A stretch of DNA of 14,935 nt from JACZWL01 sp046756445 (GCA_046756445.1 JBHHWI010000072.1:1-14935), one strand, 5' to 3'. Shown: positions 6,016 to 14,000, counted from the first letter of the stretch. The notes: generated by a model from the letters alone, not told the origin. Translations and numbers: made by a program.

Positions 6016-7956
6016 ATGAAGCTGTACGAAACGCTCGCCAACACGCTGGAGGATCGCCGCGAGCAAGACCGACACGTCCTGTTGATCGATGGCGAGGACG
6101 ACGAGAGCAGACTCTCGTTCGCCGAGCTGTTCGACAGGGCTCACCTGCTGCTCGGTGACCTGCAGGAGCACGGCATGCGGCCCGGCGACGAGATCGTCGT
6201 CTTCACCAAATCCAATGAGCATTTTCTTGTCGCGTTCTGGGCCGCCATTCTCGGCGGCATCGTGCCCGTGCCGGTAGCGGTCGGCATCAGCGACGAGCAT
6301 CGCATCAAACTTTTCAGAATCCTCAGCCAATTGCGAAGAGGCACGCTTTACACCGATCGGGGATTACTCAAGCGCCTGGTCGACTTCGCGGAATCGCAGA
6401 ACAGGCCTGACGTCAGAAAGTCGCTGCAAACCAACGTGATCCTGGCGGGCGAGGGCAGAGCAGGTTCGCCGGGCAGAATCGTGCAGCGGAATGCCGGCGA
6501 CCTCGCGTTCATTCAGTATTCGTCGGGGTCGACCGGCGACCCGAAGGGCATCTGCCTGACACATCGGAATCTTGCCAGCAACATACGTGGCAATAACGAG
6601 CGGCTCGAGTGGAACGAGCACGAACGGAGCCTCAGCTGGATGCCGCTGACGCACGACATGGGCCTGATCGGTTTTCATCTGATGGCGCTGGCCGCCGGCA
6701 TGAACCATGCCGTCATGGATACCGCTTTGTTCGTTCGCAGGCCGCTGCTGTGGCTTGCCAAAGCCACCGAGCTCGAATCCACACAGCTGTGTTCGCCCAA
6801 CTTCGGCTACAAGCATTTCCTCAAGATGTTCGAGCGCAGGCGACCGGACAATCTGGATCTCTCTTCGGTCAAGCTCATCCTGAACGGCGCAGAACCGATC
6901 TCCTGGGAGCTGTGCGAGGAATTTCTCTCGGCGCTCGCGCCGTCCGGCCTGCGGCGCACGGCGATGTTCCCGGTGTACGGGCTGGCGGAGGCGACCGTCG
7001 GCGTCTCCATCCCGAAACCAGGCACAGAGTATTCGAGAATAACGGTCGATCGACACAGCCTGAAAATCGGCTCGGCGTACCAGCCGACCGACGCGCGGCA
7101 TCCCGACTCGATCAGTTTCGTAAAGGTCGGTACGGCGATTCGTGACTGCGAGATACGGATCACGGACGACGAGGACGAAGCACTGGCGGACGGATTCACC
7201 GGCAACATCCAGATTCGCGGTGGCAACGTAACCCAGGGTCTCTATGACGACGGCGAAGAGCAGGCCAGGATGTTTACCCCGGATGGTTGGCTCAGAACGG
7301 GCGACTGTGGCGTAATCGTCGACGGCGAGCTGGTCATTACCGGCCGGTCGAAGGACATCATCATCGTCAATGGACAGAATTACTATCCGCACGATATCGA
7401 GGAAGTTGCCGCCCGCGTCGAGGGCCTCGATCTCGGCAAGATAGCGGTCGCCGGTGTGAACGCGAGACAGAGTCAGACAGAAGAGGTGCTCGCATTCGTG
7501 CTGTACAGAAAAGATACCGAGTCCTTCGCGCAACTCGCCGATAAAGTGCGCGGGATGATCGCGGCGCAGATCGGTATCGAGGTCGATCACGTCATCCCGG
7601 TATCACGCGTTCCGAAGACCACGAGCGGCAAAATCCAGCGCGCCCATCTCGCAAGCGCGTATGTCGACGGCGAGTTCGATGCGGTGCTGTCAGAACTGAC
7701 ACCCAAAACGCAGCCTGCCGATTCCTCCGAAGACGATCCTGTCATGTCAAAGTTGAACGCGATTTGCAGAGAGTTCATCCGCGATCGCGCGGTCCGGCCG
7801 GACGATAACCTGTTCGAGGTCGGCATCAACTCGTTGACGCTGACGGAGATCGCCCTGGCGCTGGACGAGCAGTATCCGGGCAAGGTCGATATCAACGATC
7901 TTTTCGATTATCCGACGCTCGGCGAGATAGCCGAGTTCATCCGGCGCAGGGACTAG
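6016..7956 (+). CDS. Fatty-acyl-AMP ligase fused to an acyl carrier protein domain
   Basis: The 646-residue didomain protein should activate a fatty acid with ATP and load it on its own carrier. The adenylating domain (about 1-560) shows the nucleotide loop YSSGSTGDPKG (168-178), MPLTHDMGLIG (209-219) as in FAALs, NGAEP (290-294), YGLAEAT (321-327), TGD (428-430), GRSKDIIIVNGQNYYPHDIE (443-462) and the catalytic lysine K539 in TTSGKIQR. The HDMGLIGFH and CSPNFGYK segments recall the acyl-ligase domains that start iturin-type lipopeptide synthetases (from memory). The C-terminal carrier domain (about 575-646) has the phosphopantetheine serine S606 in GINSLTL. No condensation, ketosynthase or thioesterase domain is fused. 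The gene starts the rightward series; the ketosynthase gene follows after 5 bases. The ATG at 6016 has only a weak Shine-Dalgarno. Chain length preference is unknown; a free CoA-ligase activity is less likely given the fused carrier. Confidence 0.9.
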   Translation: MKLYETLANTLEDRREQDRHVLLIDGEDDESRLSFAELFDRAHLLLGDLQEHGMRPGDEIVVFTKSNEHFLVAFWAAILGGIVPVPVAVGISDEHRIKLFRILSQLRRGTLYTDRGLLKRLVDFAESQNRPDVRKSLQTNVILAGEGRAGSPGRIVQRNAGDLAFIQYSSGSTGDPKGICLTHRNLASNIRGNNERLEWNEHERSLSWMPLTHDMGLIGFHLMALAAGMNHAVMDTALFVRRPLLWLAKATELESTQLCSPNFGYKHFLKMFERRRPDNLDLSSVKLILNGAEPISWELCEEFLSALAPSGLRRTAMFPVYGLAEATVGVSIPKPGTEYSRITVDRHSLKIGSAYQPTDARHPDSISFVKVGTAIRDCEIRITDDEDEALADGFTGNIQIRGGNVTQGLYDDGEEQARMFTPDGWLRTGDCGVIVDGELVITGRSKDIIIVNGQNYYPHDIEEVAARVEGLDLGKIAVAGVNARQSQTEEVLAFVLYRKDTESFAQLADKVRGMIAAQIGIEVDHVIPVSRVPKTTSGKIQRAHLASAYVDGEFDAVLSELTPKTQPADSSEDDPVMSKLNAICREFIRDRAVRPDDNLFEVGINSLTLTEIALALDEQYPGKVDINDLFDYPTLGEIAEFIRRRD

Positions 7957-7961
7957 CCTTT

Positions 7962-8930
7962 ATGCCGTACTCGAAAATCACCGGAACGGGCGGCTATCTG
8001 CCCGAGCGCGTCATGCACAACAAGGAGTTCGAGGAGATCGTCGATACGTCGGATGAGTGGATACGCGAGCGGACCGGCATCAGGCGGCGGCATATCGCTG
8101 CGAAAGACGAGACGACATCGGACATGGGCCTGGCGGCCGCGCACAAGGCGATCCATGCGGCAGGCCTGTCCGCCTCCGATATCGACCTGATCATTGTCGC
8201 AACGACGACGCCCGATAAGGTATTCCCGAGCACGGCCTGTATCGTGCAACGCAGACTCGACCTGCGGACGATTCCCGCATTCGATGTCCATGCGGCATGC
8301 TCCGGTTTCATTTACGGGCTGGACGTAGCCGACCGTTTCATTCGGACGGGCGGCGCGAGCAACGCACTCGTCATAGGATCCGAAACCTATTCGCGGATTA
8401 TCGACTGGAAGGATCGCGGAACCTGCGTATTGTTCGGCGACGGCGCCGGTGCCGTCGTTCTGACGGCGGCCGACGAGCCCGGTGTGATGTCGACCCACAT
8501 TCACGCGGACGGCGCATTCGAGGATTCGCTTCATGTGCCTGCCGGCATCTCACGCGGGTATGACGCCATTCAGACCGAGAGCGCGTTCATCCGCATGAAG
8601 GGCAATGAGGTCTTCAGGAAAGCCGTCGGCACCCTGGGATCCATGGCGCGGGAGACGCTGTCGACAAACGGCGTCGAGAAGAAAGACGTCTCCTGGCTCA
8701 TTCCGCACCAGGCAAACCTCCGCATAATCGTGGCGGCAGCCAAAAAGCTGGACCTGCCGATGGAGCGGGTCGTGGTGACGGTCGACGAGCACGCCAACAC
8801 GTCCAGTGCCTCGATCCCGCTGGCGCTCGACGTGGCGATTCGTGACGGCCGGGTCAAGCGCGGCGAACTGCTGCTGTTCGAGGCATTCGGTGCCGGTTTT
8901 ACCTGGGGCTCCGCCCTGGTTCGCTACTGA
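7962..8930 (+). CDS. Beta-ketoacyl-ACP synthase III (FabH-like)
   Basis: The 322-residue thiolase-fold enzyme has the complete KAS III triad: C113 in HAACSGF, H249 in IPHQANLR and N279 in EHANTSS. It also has the FabH landmarks DTSDEWIRERTGI (28-40), GDGAGAVVL (159-167) and the C-terminal FGAGFTWGSALVR. Known members condense an acyl thioester with malonyl-ACP by decarboxylation, or transfer acyl groups to other nucleophiles. AGGGA at 7948-7952, inside the end of the ligase gene, gives a good ribosome binding site, and the 5-base gap implies cotranscription and probably translational coupling. The neighbour is a ligase with its own carrier domain rather than fab genes. This copy may therefore be a dedicated accessory enzyme that takes the acyl chain from that carrier (inference). 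It could still be the housekeeping FabH; the rest of the genome would decide. Confidence 0.92.
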   Translation: MPYSKITGTGGYLPERVMHNKEFEEIVDTSDEWIRERTGIRRRHIAAKDETTSDMGLAAAHKAIHAAGLSASDIDLIIVATTTPDKVFPSTACIVQRRLDLRTIPAFDVHAACSGFIYGLDVADRFIRTGGASNALVIGSETYSRIIDWKDRGTCVLFGDGAGAVVLTAADEPGVMSTHIHADGAFEDSLHVPAGISRGYDAIQTESAFIRMKGNEVFRKAVGTLGSMARETLSTNGVEKKDVSWLIPHQANLRIIVAAAKKLDLPMERVVVTVDEHANTSSASIPLALDVAIRDGRVKRGELLLFEAFGAGFTWGSALVRY

Positions 8931-8997
8931 CCCCGCGTAGCACCGGCCCCGCGGGCAGGATAGACTTACTGGCCCGGACGACACCAATAAGACGAAC

Positions 8998-10215
8998 GTG
9001 AACGAAAACGTCCAGCGACTCGCCGAGCTGCAGATCAAGCGTGACCCGGAGCCCACGGCCCCCCGGCGCTGGCCGGATCTCGTGCTCGGCCTGTTCGGGC
9101 TGATCGTGCTCGCAGGTCTGGTCTTCTGGTTCATGCGCCCGGGGCCCGTGTCGGTCACCCTCGAGACCGTTCGCCTGGCGCAGTCAGGCGGAAATGCAGC
9201 CAGCGTGCTCGATGCGTCCGGCTACGTCGTGGCGCGGCGCCAGGCCACCGTGTCCTCCAAGATCGCCGGCAAAGTCCTTCAGGTGCTCGTGGAGGAGGGC
9301 ATGACGGTCGAAAAGGATCAGGTCCTCGCCTATCTCGACAACAGCTCGCAGCAAGCGCAGTTGAAGCTCGCCGAGGCACAGCTGAGCTCGGCGCAGGCCT
9401 CGCTGGCCGAGATTCGGGCGCAGCTGACCCAGGCCGAGCTCGACCTGACGCGTGCCACCGAACTCCTGGGAGGCAAGCTGATCAGCCAGTCGGAAGCCGA
9501 CGCCGCTACGGCGAATGCCGAAACCTTGCGGGCCCGTCTCGCCGCAGGGCGCGAGAATGTCGTGGTTGCCAGGCGCAGCGTCGAGGTGTCCCGGGACCAG
9601 TTGAACAACACGGTCATCCGCGCCCCGTTCGCCGGCGTGGTGGTGACCAAGAACGCGCAGCCCGGGGAAATGATCTCGCCGATCTCGGCCGGCGGCGGGT
9701 TCACCCGAACCGGGATCTGCACGATCGTCGACATGGACTCGCTGGAGATAGAAGTCGATGTCAACGAAGCCTATATTCAGCGCGTTCAGCCGCAACAGCC
9801 GGTGACAGCCGCACTCGATGCATATCCGGACTGGAAGATACCGGCCGAGGTGATAGCCATCGTTCCGACGGCGGACCGACAGAAAGCGACGGTCCGGGTG
9901 CGGATCGGTTTCCTGGAACGCGACCAGCGCATCCTGAGAGACATGGGCGTCAAGGTCGCTTTCCTCGGCAGTCCGGACGCAGGTGGCCGGCAGGGCACGG
10001 CGGCTGTCTATGTATCGCAGGACGCCGTCAGGACTGACAGCGAAGGGAACTACGTGTGGATCGTGCGGGATAATGCCGTTCAGCGGCGACCCGTATCGGT
10101 CGGGCAGGCCACCAGCCGCGGCGTACAGATAGTCAGCGGTCTGAGCGCAGGAGACAGGATCGTCGCGGCCGCCGATGAGGAATTGCTTGCCGGACAGGCA
10201 GTCAAATACGAATAA
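8998..10215 (+). CDS. HlyD/MacA-type periplasmic adaptor (membrane fusion protein)
   Basis: The 405-residue protein has a short cytoplasmic N terminus, one membrane helix (about residues 27-46) and a periplasmic adaptor fold. The first half of the lipoyl-like domain lies around ATVSSKIAGKVLQVLVEEGMTV-type sequence (83-115). A long alpha-helical hairpin of Ala-, Leu- and Gln-rich heptads follows (about 116-203). The second lipoyl half is VIRAPFAGVVV (206-216), then a beta-barrel and membrane-proximal domain. Such adaptors link an inner-membrane transporter to a TolC-like outer-membrane channel. It starts at GTG 8998 with little Shine-Dalgarno, 67 bases after the ketosynthase, so it may share that transcript or have its own promoter. 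The ATPase gene follows after 18 bases. No outer-membrane channel gene is in the window; a TolC encoded elsewhere would be needed. Confidence 0.9.
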   Translation: MNENVQRLAELQIKRDPEPTAPRRWPDLVLGLFGLIVLAGLVFWFMRPGPVSVTLETVRLAQSGGNAASVLDASGYVVARRQATVSSKIAGKVLQVLVEEGMTVEKDQVLAYLDNSSQQAQLKLAEAQLSSAQASLAEIRAQLTQAELDLTRATELLGGKLISQSEADAATANAETLRARLAAGRENVVVARRSVEVSRDQLNNTVIRAPFAGVVVTKNAQPGEMISPISAGGGFTRTGICTIVDMDSLEIEVDVNEAYIQRVQPQQPVTAALDAYPDWKIPAEVIAIVPTADRQKATVRVRIGFLERDQRILRDMGVKVAFLGSPDAGGRQGTAAVYVSQDAVRTDSEGNYVWIVRDNAVQRRPVSVGQATSRGVQIVSGLSAGDRIVAAADEELLAGQAVKYE

Positions 10216-10233
10216 CGGACGCAGGGGGAAGCC

Positions 10234-10923
10234 ATGAGTGGAGACTTGGTCGTACTGGAAGACATCAGCCGGGTATACCAGAAAGGCAAGGAAAGGGTCG
10301 AGGTCTTACACAAACTCAATCTGAACATCGCGCAGGGCGACTTTCTGGCCCTGATGGGGCCGTCCGGCTCCGGCAAGACGACACTGCTCAATCTGATCGG
10401 CGGCCTGGACAAGCCGACGTCGGGAACGGTCGATGTGGGTGGCGCTGCACTGCATTCGATGTCCTCGGGCGCGTTATCGAAATGGCGGGCGCGCCACATC
10501 GGTTTCATTTTTCAGTTCTACAACCTGCTGCCCGTTCTGACGGCACAGAAAAACGTGGAGCTGCCGTTGCTGCTGACCAATCTCGGCGGCAGGGAGCGCG
10601 CCGTGCGGGCGGCGACCGCACTCTCCATCGTCGGCCTGGAAGACCGGGCGAGTCACTACCCGAGAGAGCTGTCCGGCGGCCAGGAGCAGCGTGTCGCCAT
10701 CGCCAGGGCGATCGTCTCGGACCCGACACTGCTGCTGTGCGACGAACCGACGGGCGATCTCGATCGGGAAACGGCCAATGAGATCCTTGGCCTGCTGCAG
10801 GCACTGAACCAGGACTACGACAAGACGATCGTGATGGTGACGCACGACGCGATATCGGCCGGGTACGCAAGCCACACGCTGCACCTCGACAAGGGCACGC
10901 TGGCGGCCGAGGCAGCGGCATGA
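10234..10923 (+). CDS. ABC transporter ATP-binding protein, MacB/LolD-like
   Basis: The 229-residue ATPase has every catalytic element: Walker A GPSGSGKT (42-49), Q-loop Q94 in FQFYNLLP, signature LSGGQ (146-150), Walker B LLLCDEP (166-172) and the switch histidine H204 in VTHD. FQFYNLLP after the Q-loop and the short length are typical of the LolD/MacB/FtsE branch, which pairs with FtsX-type permeases and drives work in the periplasm rather than transport through a membrane cavity. The signature continues with EQRV instead of the more usual QQRV, a mild variation. A strong ribosome binding site (AGGGGGA, 10223-10229) precedes the ATG. The stop overlaps the start of the first permease (ATGA), which indicates translational coupling and fixed stoichiometry. 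Confidence 0.95.
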   Translation: MSGDLVVLEDISRVYQKGKERVEVLHKLNLNIAQGDFLALMGPSGSGKTTLLNLIGGLDKPTSGTVDVGGAALHSMSSGALSKWRARHIGFIFQFYNLLPVLTAQKNVELPLLLTNLGGRERAVRAATALSIVGLEDRASHYPRELSGGQEQRVAIARAIVSDPTLLLCDEPTGDLDRETANEILGLLQALNQDYDKTIVMVTHDAISAGYASHTLHLDKGTLAAEAAA

Positions 10924-12077
10924 AGTACTTCTACCTGATCTGGAAGAGCGTCTGGCGCAAGAAAATCCGGACAATCCTGACATTGCTATCCGTGCTGGTC
11001 GCGTTTCTGCTGTACGGTCTCCTGAGCGCATTCAATACCGCGTTCGAGGGAGGCGTCGATCTTGCAAACGCGAGCCGGCTCGTCACCATCGACAAGATCT
11101 CGCTGATCAACTCATTGCCCGGCAGCTACGAACAGAAGATCAGGATCGTGCCCGGCGTCAAACAGGTTACGACATCTTCCTGGTTCGGTGGCCGCTACCA
11201 GGACAGTCAGGTCCAGTTCCCGCAGTTCCCGGTCGACCCGGAGACCTATCTGGAGGTGTTTCCGGAGGTGATTCTGTCACCCGAACAGAAAGAAAAGTGG
11301 ATCAAGACCAGAGACAGCACGATCGTGGGTCGCGACCTCGTCAAACTGCTTGGCTGGAAGGTCGGAGACCGCATTCCGATTCACTCGGAGATATGGACCA
11401 ACGTCAACGGCAGCCAGGTCTGGGACTTCGAGATCGCAGGCATCTTCGACACGGAGGACCCGCGCGGCAATACACAGTTCATGCTGTTTCAGCACGACTA
11501 CTTCGACGAGGGCAGGGCCTTCGGCAAAGGCTCCATAGGCTGGTACACCTTGACCATCGATGAGCCGGGTATCGCCGCCGAGGTCGCCAACGCAATCGAT
11601 ACCCAGTTCGCCAATTCTCCAAATCAGACCAAGACCAGCACCGAAGCGGCATTCGCCGAGTCTTTTGTCAAACAGTTCGGCAATATCGGCCTGATCGTAA
11701 GACTGATTCTCACTGCGGTGTTCTTCACGATCCTGCTGGTTGCCGGAAACACGACGGCCCAGTCGGTTCGCGAGCGACTGTCCGAGCTTGCGGTTCTCAA
11801 GACCGTCGGTTTCCACAACACCGGTATCCTCGGGATCGTGCTCGCGGAATCGCTACTGATCATCGTGATGGGGGGCCTGACAGGCATCGGCCTGGCCTGG
11901 CTGGTCCTGGCCGGCACGGCCAGCCAGACGGCAGCCTTTCTGCCGGGACTTGTCCTGACCGGCGAGGCACTACTGACGGGATTGTTTTTGATGATCCTGA
12001 CCGGCGTGGTCGCCGGTATTTTTCCCGCCATGCGGGCGATGCGTCTGACGATCGTCGATGCGCTGGCCCACGGCTGA
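10920..12077 (+). CDS. FtsX/MacB-type ABC permease, first subunit
   Basis: The 385-residue membrane protein follows the type VII ABC permease plan. One N-terminal helix (about residues 18-38) is followed by a large periplasmic domain (about 42-250). Three C-terminal helices (about 255-277, 303-330, 348-372) complete it. The cytoplasmic loop RERLSELAVLKTVGF (284-298) is the segment that contacts the ATPase in LolC/LolE/MacB permeases. Its ATG overlaps the ATPase stop by 4 bases. With the second permease it should make a heterodimer, as LolC and LolE do, rather than the MacB homodimer in which ATPase and permease are fused. The presence of the HlyD adaptor argues for efflux to the outside rather than lipoprotein sorting. 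The transported compound is not evident from the protein. Confidence 0.92.
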   Translation: MKYFYLIWKSVWRKKIRTILTLLSVLVAFLLYGLLSAFNTAFEGGVDLANASRLVTIDKISLINSLPGSYEQKIRIVPGVKQVTTSSWFGGRYQDSQVQFPQFPVDPETYLEVFPEVILSPEQKEKWIKTRDSTIVGRDLVKLLGWKVGDRIPIHSEIWTNVNGSQVWDFEIAGIFDTEDPRGNTQFMLFQHDYFDEGRAFGKGSIGWYTLTIDEPGIAAEVANAIDTQFANSPNQTKTSTEAAFAESFVKQFGNIGLIVRLILTAVFFTILLVAGNTTAQSVRERLSELAVLKTVGFHNTGILGIVLAESLLIIVMGGLTGIGLAWLVLAGTASQTAAFLPGLVLTGEALLTGLFLMILTGVVAGIFPAMRAMRLTIVDALAHG

Positions 12078-12105
12078 GGGCATTTCAAAGGAAAACAGCA
12101 AGAAG

Positions 12106-13287
12106 ATGTCACGTATAAAACAAATCATCTCGGTCAGCGTGATGAACCTGAAGAGTCTGCCGCAGCGCCTGGCTGCGTCGGTGGTCGCCGTCATCGGTGT
12201 CGGCGCGGTGGTCGGCGTTTTCGCCGGCGTGTTGTCCATGGCGAGTGGTTTTCAGCAAACGATGCAGGCTGCCGGTTCCGAACAGACGGCAGTCGTCCTG
12301 CGCGCCGGATCGACAGGCGAGATGAGCAGCGGCATCGGCAACAATCAGGCGCAGGTCATCATGGATGCCCCCGGCGTAATCCGGGACGATGAGGGGCCCG
12401 TTGCGTCGGCCGAGCTTTACGTCGTCGTCGATATCAAAAAGAAATCCAACAATGTCAGTGCCAACGTTCCGCTGCGCGGCGTCCAGCCCGGCGCCTTCAA
12501 GGTCCGCGACAACGTATCGATGGTCGAGGGCCGACGATTCGAACCCGGCAAGAACGAGATGATCGTCGGCCGGGCGGCACAACAGGCATTCGTCGGTCTC
12601 GAGCTCGGCAACGTGGTTCCGTTCGGCCTGACTGAATGGACCGTGGTCGGCGTATTCGAGGCCGATGGCAGCGTTTCCGAGTCGGAGTTGTGGACCGACG
12701 TGCGGATGGTGCAGTCCGTCTACCGCCGCGGCAACAGTTATCAGACCGTCCGGGTAAAGCTGGAGTCAGCCGACGCGCTTTCAGAGTTCGAACAGAGCCT
12801 GGAGGATGACCCGCGGGTCGACACGGATGTCTTCAGCGAAAAAGTGTTTTATTCGCAGCAGTCCGAAAGCCTGGCAAGGTTTATCCGCGCGGTCGGATAC
12901 CCGCTGACGGTGCTCATGGCGATCGGGGCGGTATTTGCCGCGCTGAACACGATGTACTCGTCCGTGTCCGCCCGCGGCAAGGAGATCGCGACGCTGCGCG
13001 CGCTGGGATTCGGCCCGCTGTCGATTCTCACCGGGACGATGGTCGAGTCGGCCACGCTGGCAGTGATCGGCGGCGTGCTCGGCGGCGGCCTGGCGTGGGT
13101 CTTTCTGAACGGCTATACCGTTTCCACCCTCAATGACTTCAGTCAGGTCGTGTTCGACTTTGCGGTCACGCCGGACCTGCTGGCGGACGGACTGATGGCC
13201 GCGGTCATTATCGGGCTGGTCGGCGGGCTGTTCCCGGCCATCCGCGCGGTCAGAATCCCGGTATCGGCCGCCCTGCGTGAGCTGTAG
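12106..13287 (+). CDS. FtsX/MacB-type ABC permease, second subunit
   Basis: The 393-residue protein has the same plan as its neighbour: helix at about residues 22-46, periplasmic domain about 50-255, and C-terminal helices near 263-285, 312-334 and 360-380. The ATPase-contacting loop is SARGKEIATLRALGF (288-302), closer to the MacB/LolE consensus than in the first permease. The frame is open from an ATG at 12058, which overlaps the previous gene by 20 bases. I prefer the ATG at 12106 because the sequence from it begins the typical basic, amphipathic N terminus (MSRIKQIISVSVMNLK). AAAGGA at 12087-12092 is somewhat far upstream, 13 bases, so the start is not certain. The two permeases differ strongly in their periplasmic domains, which suggests distinct roles in a heterodimer. 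Confidence 0.9.
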   Translation: MSRIKQIISVSVMNLKSLPQRLAASVVAVIGVGAVVGVFAGVLSMASGFQQTMQAAGSEQTAVVLRAGSTGEMSSGIGNNQAQVIMDAPGVIRDDEGPVASAELYVVVDIKKKSNNVSANVPLRGVQPGAFKVRDNVSMVEGRRFEPGKNEMIVGRAAQQAFVGLELGNVVPFGLTEWTVVGVFEADGSVSESELWTDVRMVQSVYRRGNSYQTVRVKLESADALSEFEQSLEDDPRVDTDVFSEKVFYSQQSESLARFIRAVGYPLTVLMAIGAVFAALNTMYSSVSARGKEIATLRALGFGPLSILTGTMVESATLAVIGGVLGGGLAWVFLNGYTVSTLNDFSQVVFDFAVTPDLLADGLMAAVIIGLVGGLFPAIRAVRIPVSAALREL

Positions 13288-13395
13288 GCCGGCGGGTCGA
13301 TCGTTCACCGGACCATTTACTCTAATAACAATAGCTAACTGGCTGTTTTAAAAGCATTTAATCATTTTATGGCGTTTACTGTTAGACTGTCGCCG

Positions 13396-13421
13396 AAAAA
13401 ATAGGCGCGGACAACCGCGCC
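13396..13421 (-). terminator. Hairpin with minus-strand U-tract in the leader of the small membrane protein gene
   Basis: GGCGCGG (13404-13410) and CCGCGCC (13415-13421) form a perfect 7-bp stem with a 4-base loop. On the minus strand the stem is followed by TATTTTTTC, the form of an intrinsic terminator for leftward transcription. On the plus strand no T-run follows, so there it would be a leader hairpin of the gene starting at 13491. No leftward gene is evident just to the right. Confidence 0.45.
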
Positions 13422-13478
13422 AACAGCGCACAGAGGACTGTGCCGATAAGAAGAACGATAGAAACAAACGATAATAAC

Positions 13479-13484
13479 AAGGGG
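13479..13484 (+). promoter_or_regulatory. Strong ribosome binding site of the small membrane protein
   Basis: AAGGGG, 6 bases before the ATG at 13491, in an A-rich and apparently unstructured leader (13446-13490) with the direct repeat AACGATA twice. These are signs of efficient translation. Confidence 0.7.
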
Positions 13485-13490
13485 TAAATC

Positions 13491-13802
13491 ATGGACGTCA
13501 GCAAAATCGTAAGGCTAGTGGCGTTATTGATCGCGGTGGTCGCCGCATTCGTCGACCTTCCCGAAGAAGCCGGCATCATTGCGTTGGCAGGCCTCATAGG
13601 CGGCTGGTTCGTCGAACAGGAACGCGCAACAAACTTCCTCGTCATGGTGCTGGCATTGGCACTCGTTAATGCAGCGCTCGGCCCGATTTGGGGCATCGGG
13701 GAAACAGTACTGACTCCGATACTGGCAAGCGTCAGCAATCTGGTTAATGCAGCGGCATGTACGGTCATTGTGGTCGGGGTATATGAGCGACTGAAGCCTT
13801 AG
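13491..13802 (+). CDS. Small three-helix membrane protein of unknown function
   Basis: The 103-residue product is mostly hydrophobic, with likely membrane helices at about residues 7-22, 28-42 (short, Gly-rich) and 48-66, and a fourth hydrophobic stretch at about 75-97. Charged residues are few and sit in the loops (DLPEEAG, EQERATN) and the C-terminal ERLKP. No motif points to a known family. A strong ribosome binding site, an AT-rich upstream region (13310-13380) and a strong terminator right after the stop all suggest a separately transcribed, well-expressed gene rather than a member of the exporter operon. Its codons are typical of the window. It could be a stress-induced or phage-shock-like membrane protein, a holin-like protein or a small transporter subunit; none of these can be chosen from the sequence. 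Confidence 0.75.
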   Translation: MDVSKIVRLVALLIAVVAAFVDLPEEAGIIALAGLIGGWFVEQERATNFLVMVLALALVNAALGPIWGIGETVLTPILASVSNLVNAAACTVIVVGVYERLKP

Positions 13803-13825
13803 AGTCCTCTCACACGAGCCACCAG

Positions 13826-13853
13826 GAGGCCCGCAAATGCGGGCCTCTTCTTT
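13826..13853 (+). terminator. Intrinsic terminator after the small membrane protein gene
   Basis: GAGGCCCGC (13826-13834) and GCGGGCCTC (13839-13847) form a perfect 9-bp GC-rich stem with an AAAT loop, followed by TTCTTT. It lies 23 bases past the stop codon at 13802. On the minus strand no T-run follows, so it is unidirectional. Confidence 0.88.
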
Positions 13854-13944
13854 GGGAATATGACATAAGTGATTGAAATATAAGCCTGACTGCCACAGAA
13901 GTGTGCGGCCTGTCACATTTTCGCCGCCGGCCTGTCTCTATACT

Positions 13945-13964
13945 GCGACAGAAATAGCTGTCGC
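13945..13964 (+). promoter_or_regulatory. Hairpin or operator-like palindrome upstream of the 60-residue reading frame
   Basis: GCGACAG (13945-13951) and CTGTCGC (13958-13964) form a perfect 7-bp inverted repeat with a 6-base spacer. It follows immediately after TATACT (13939-13944), a good -10 hexamer without a convincing -35. ACTGCGAC recurs as a direct repeat at 13942 and 13969. A regulator site overlapping a transcription start, or a 5' leader hairpin, would both fit. Confidence 0.4.
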
Positions 13965-14000
13965 CGGACTGCGACGGTTTGCGCCAAGCGACTTGACAAA

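Noticed and set aside
6364..7590. 408-codon minus-strand open frame opposite the acyl-AMP ligase
   Set aside because: The plus strand carries all adenylation motifs here; the reverse translation is low-complexity and has no recognisable domain.
8932..8955. CCCGCG/CGCGGG inverted repeat between ketosynthase and adaptor genes as a terminator
   Set aside because: Long loop, only 6 bp, and no T-run on either strand; GC-rich DNA gives such pairs by chance.
13288..13320. Imperfect CCGG-based hairpin after the second permease as operon terminator
   Set aside because: The stem is interrupted and the following bases (ACCATTTACTC) are not a U-tract; the end of the exporter operon stays undefined.
13382..13768. 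128-codon minus-strand frame opposite the small membrane protein
   Set aside because: No ribosome binding site; Ser/Thr/Ala-rich shadow of a plus-strand gene with strong expression signals.
13992..13997. TTGACA just before the 60-residue frame
   Set aside because: No -10 hexamer at a usable distance; it lies immediately before the ATG, so it would transcribe from within the frame.
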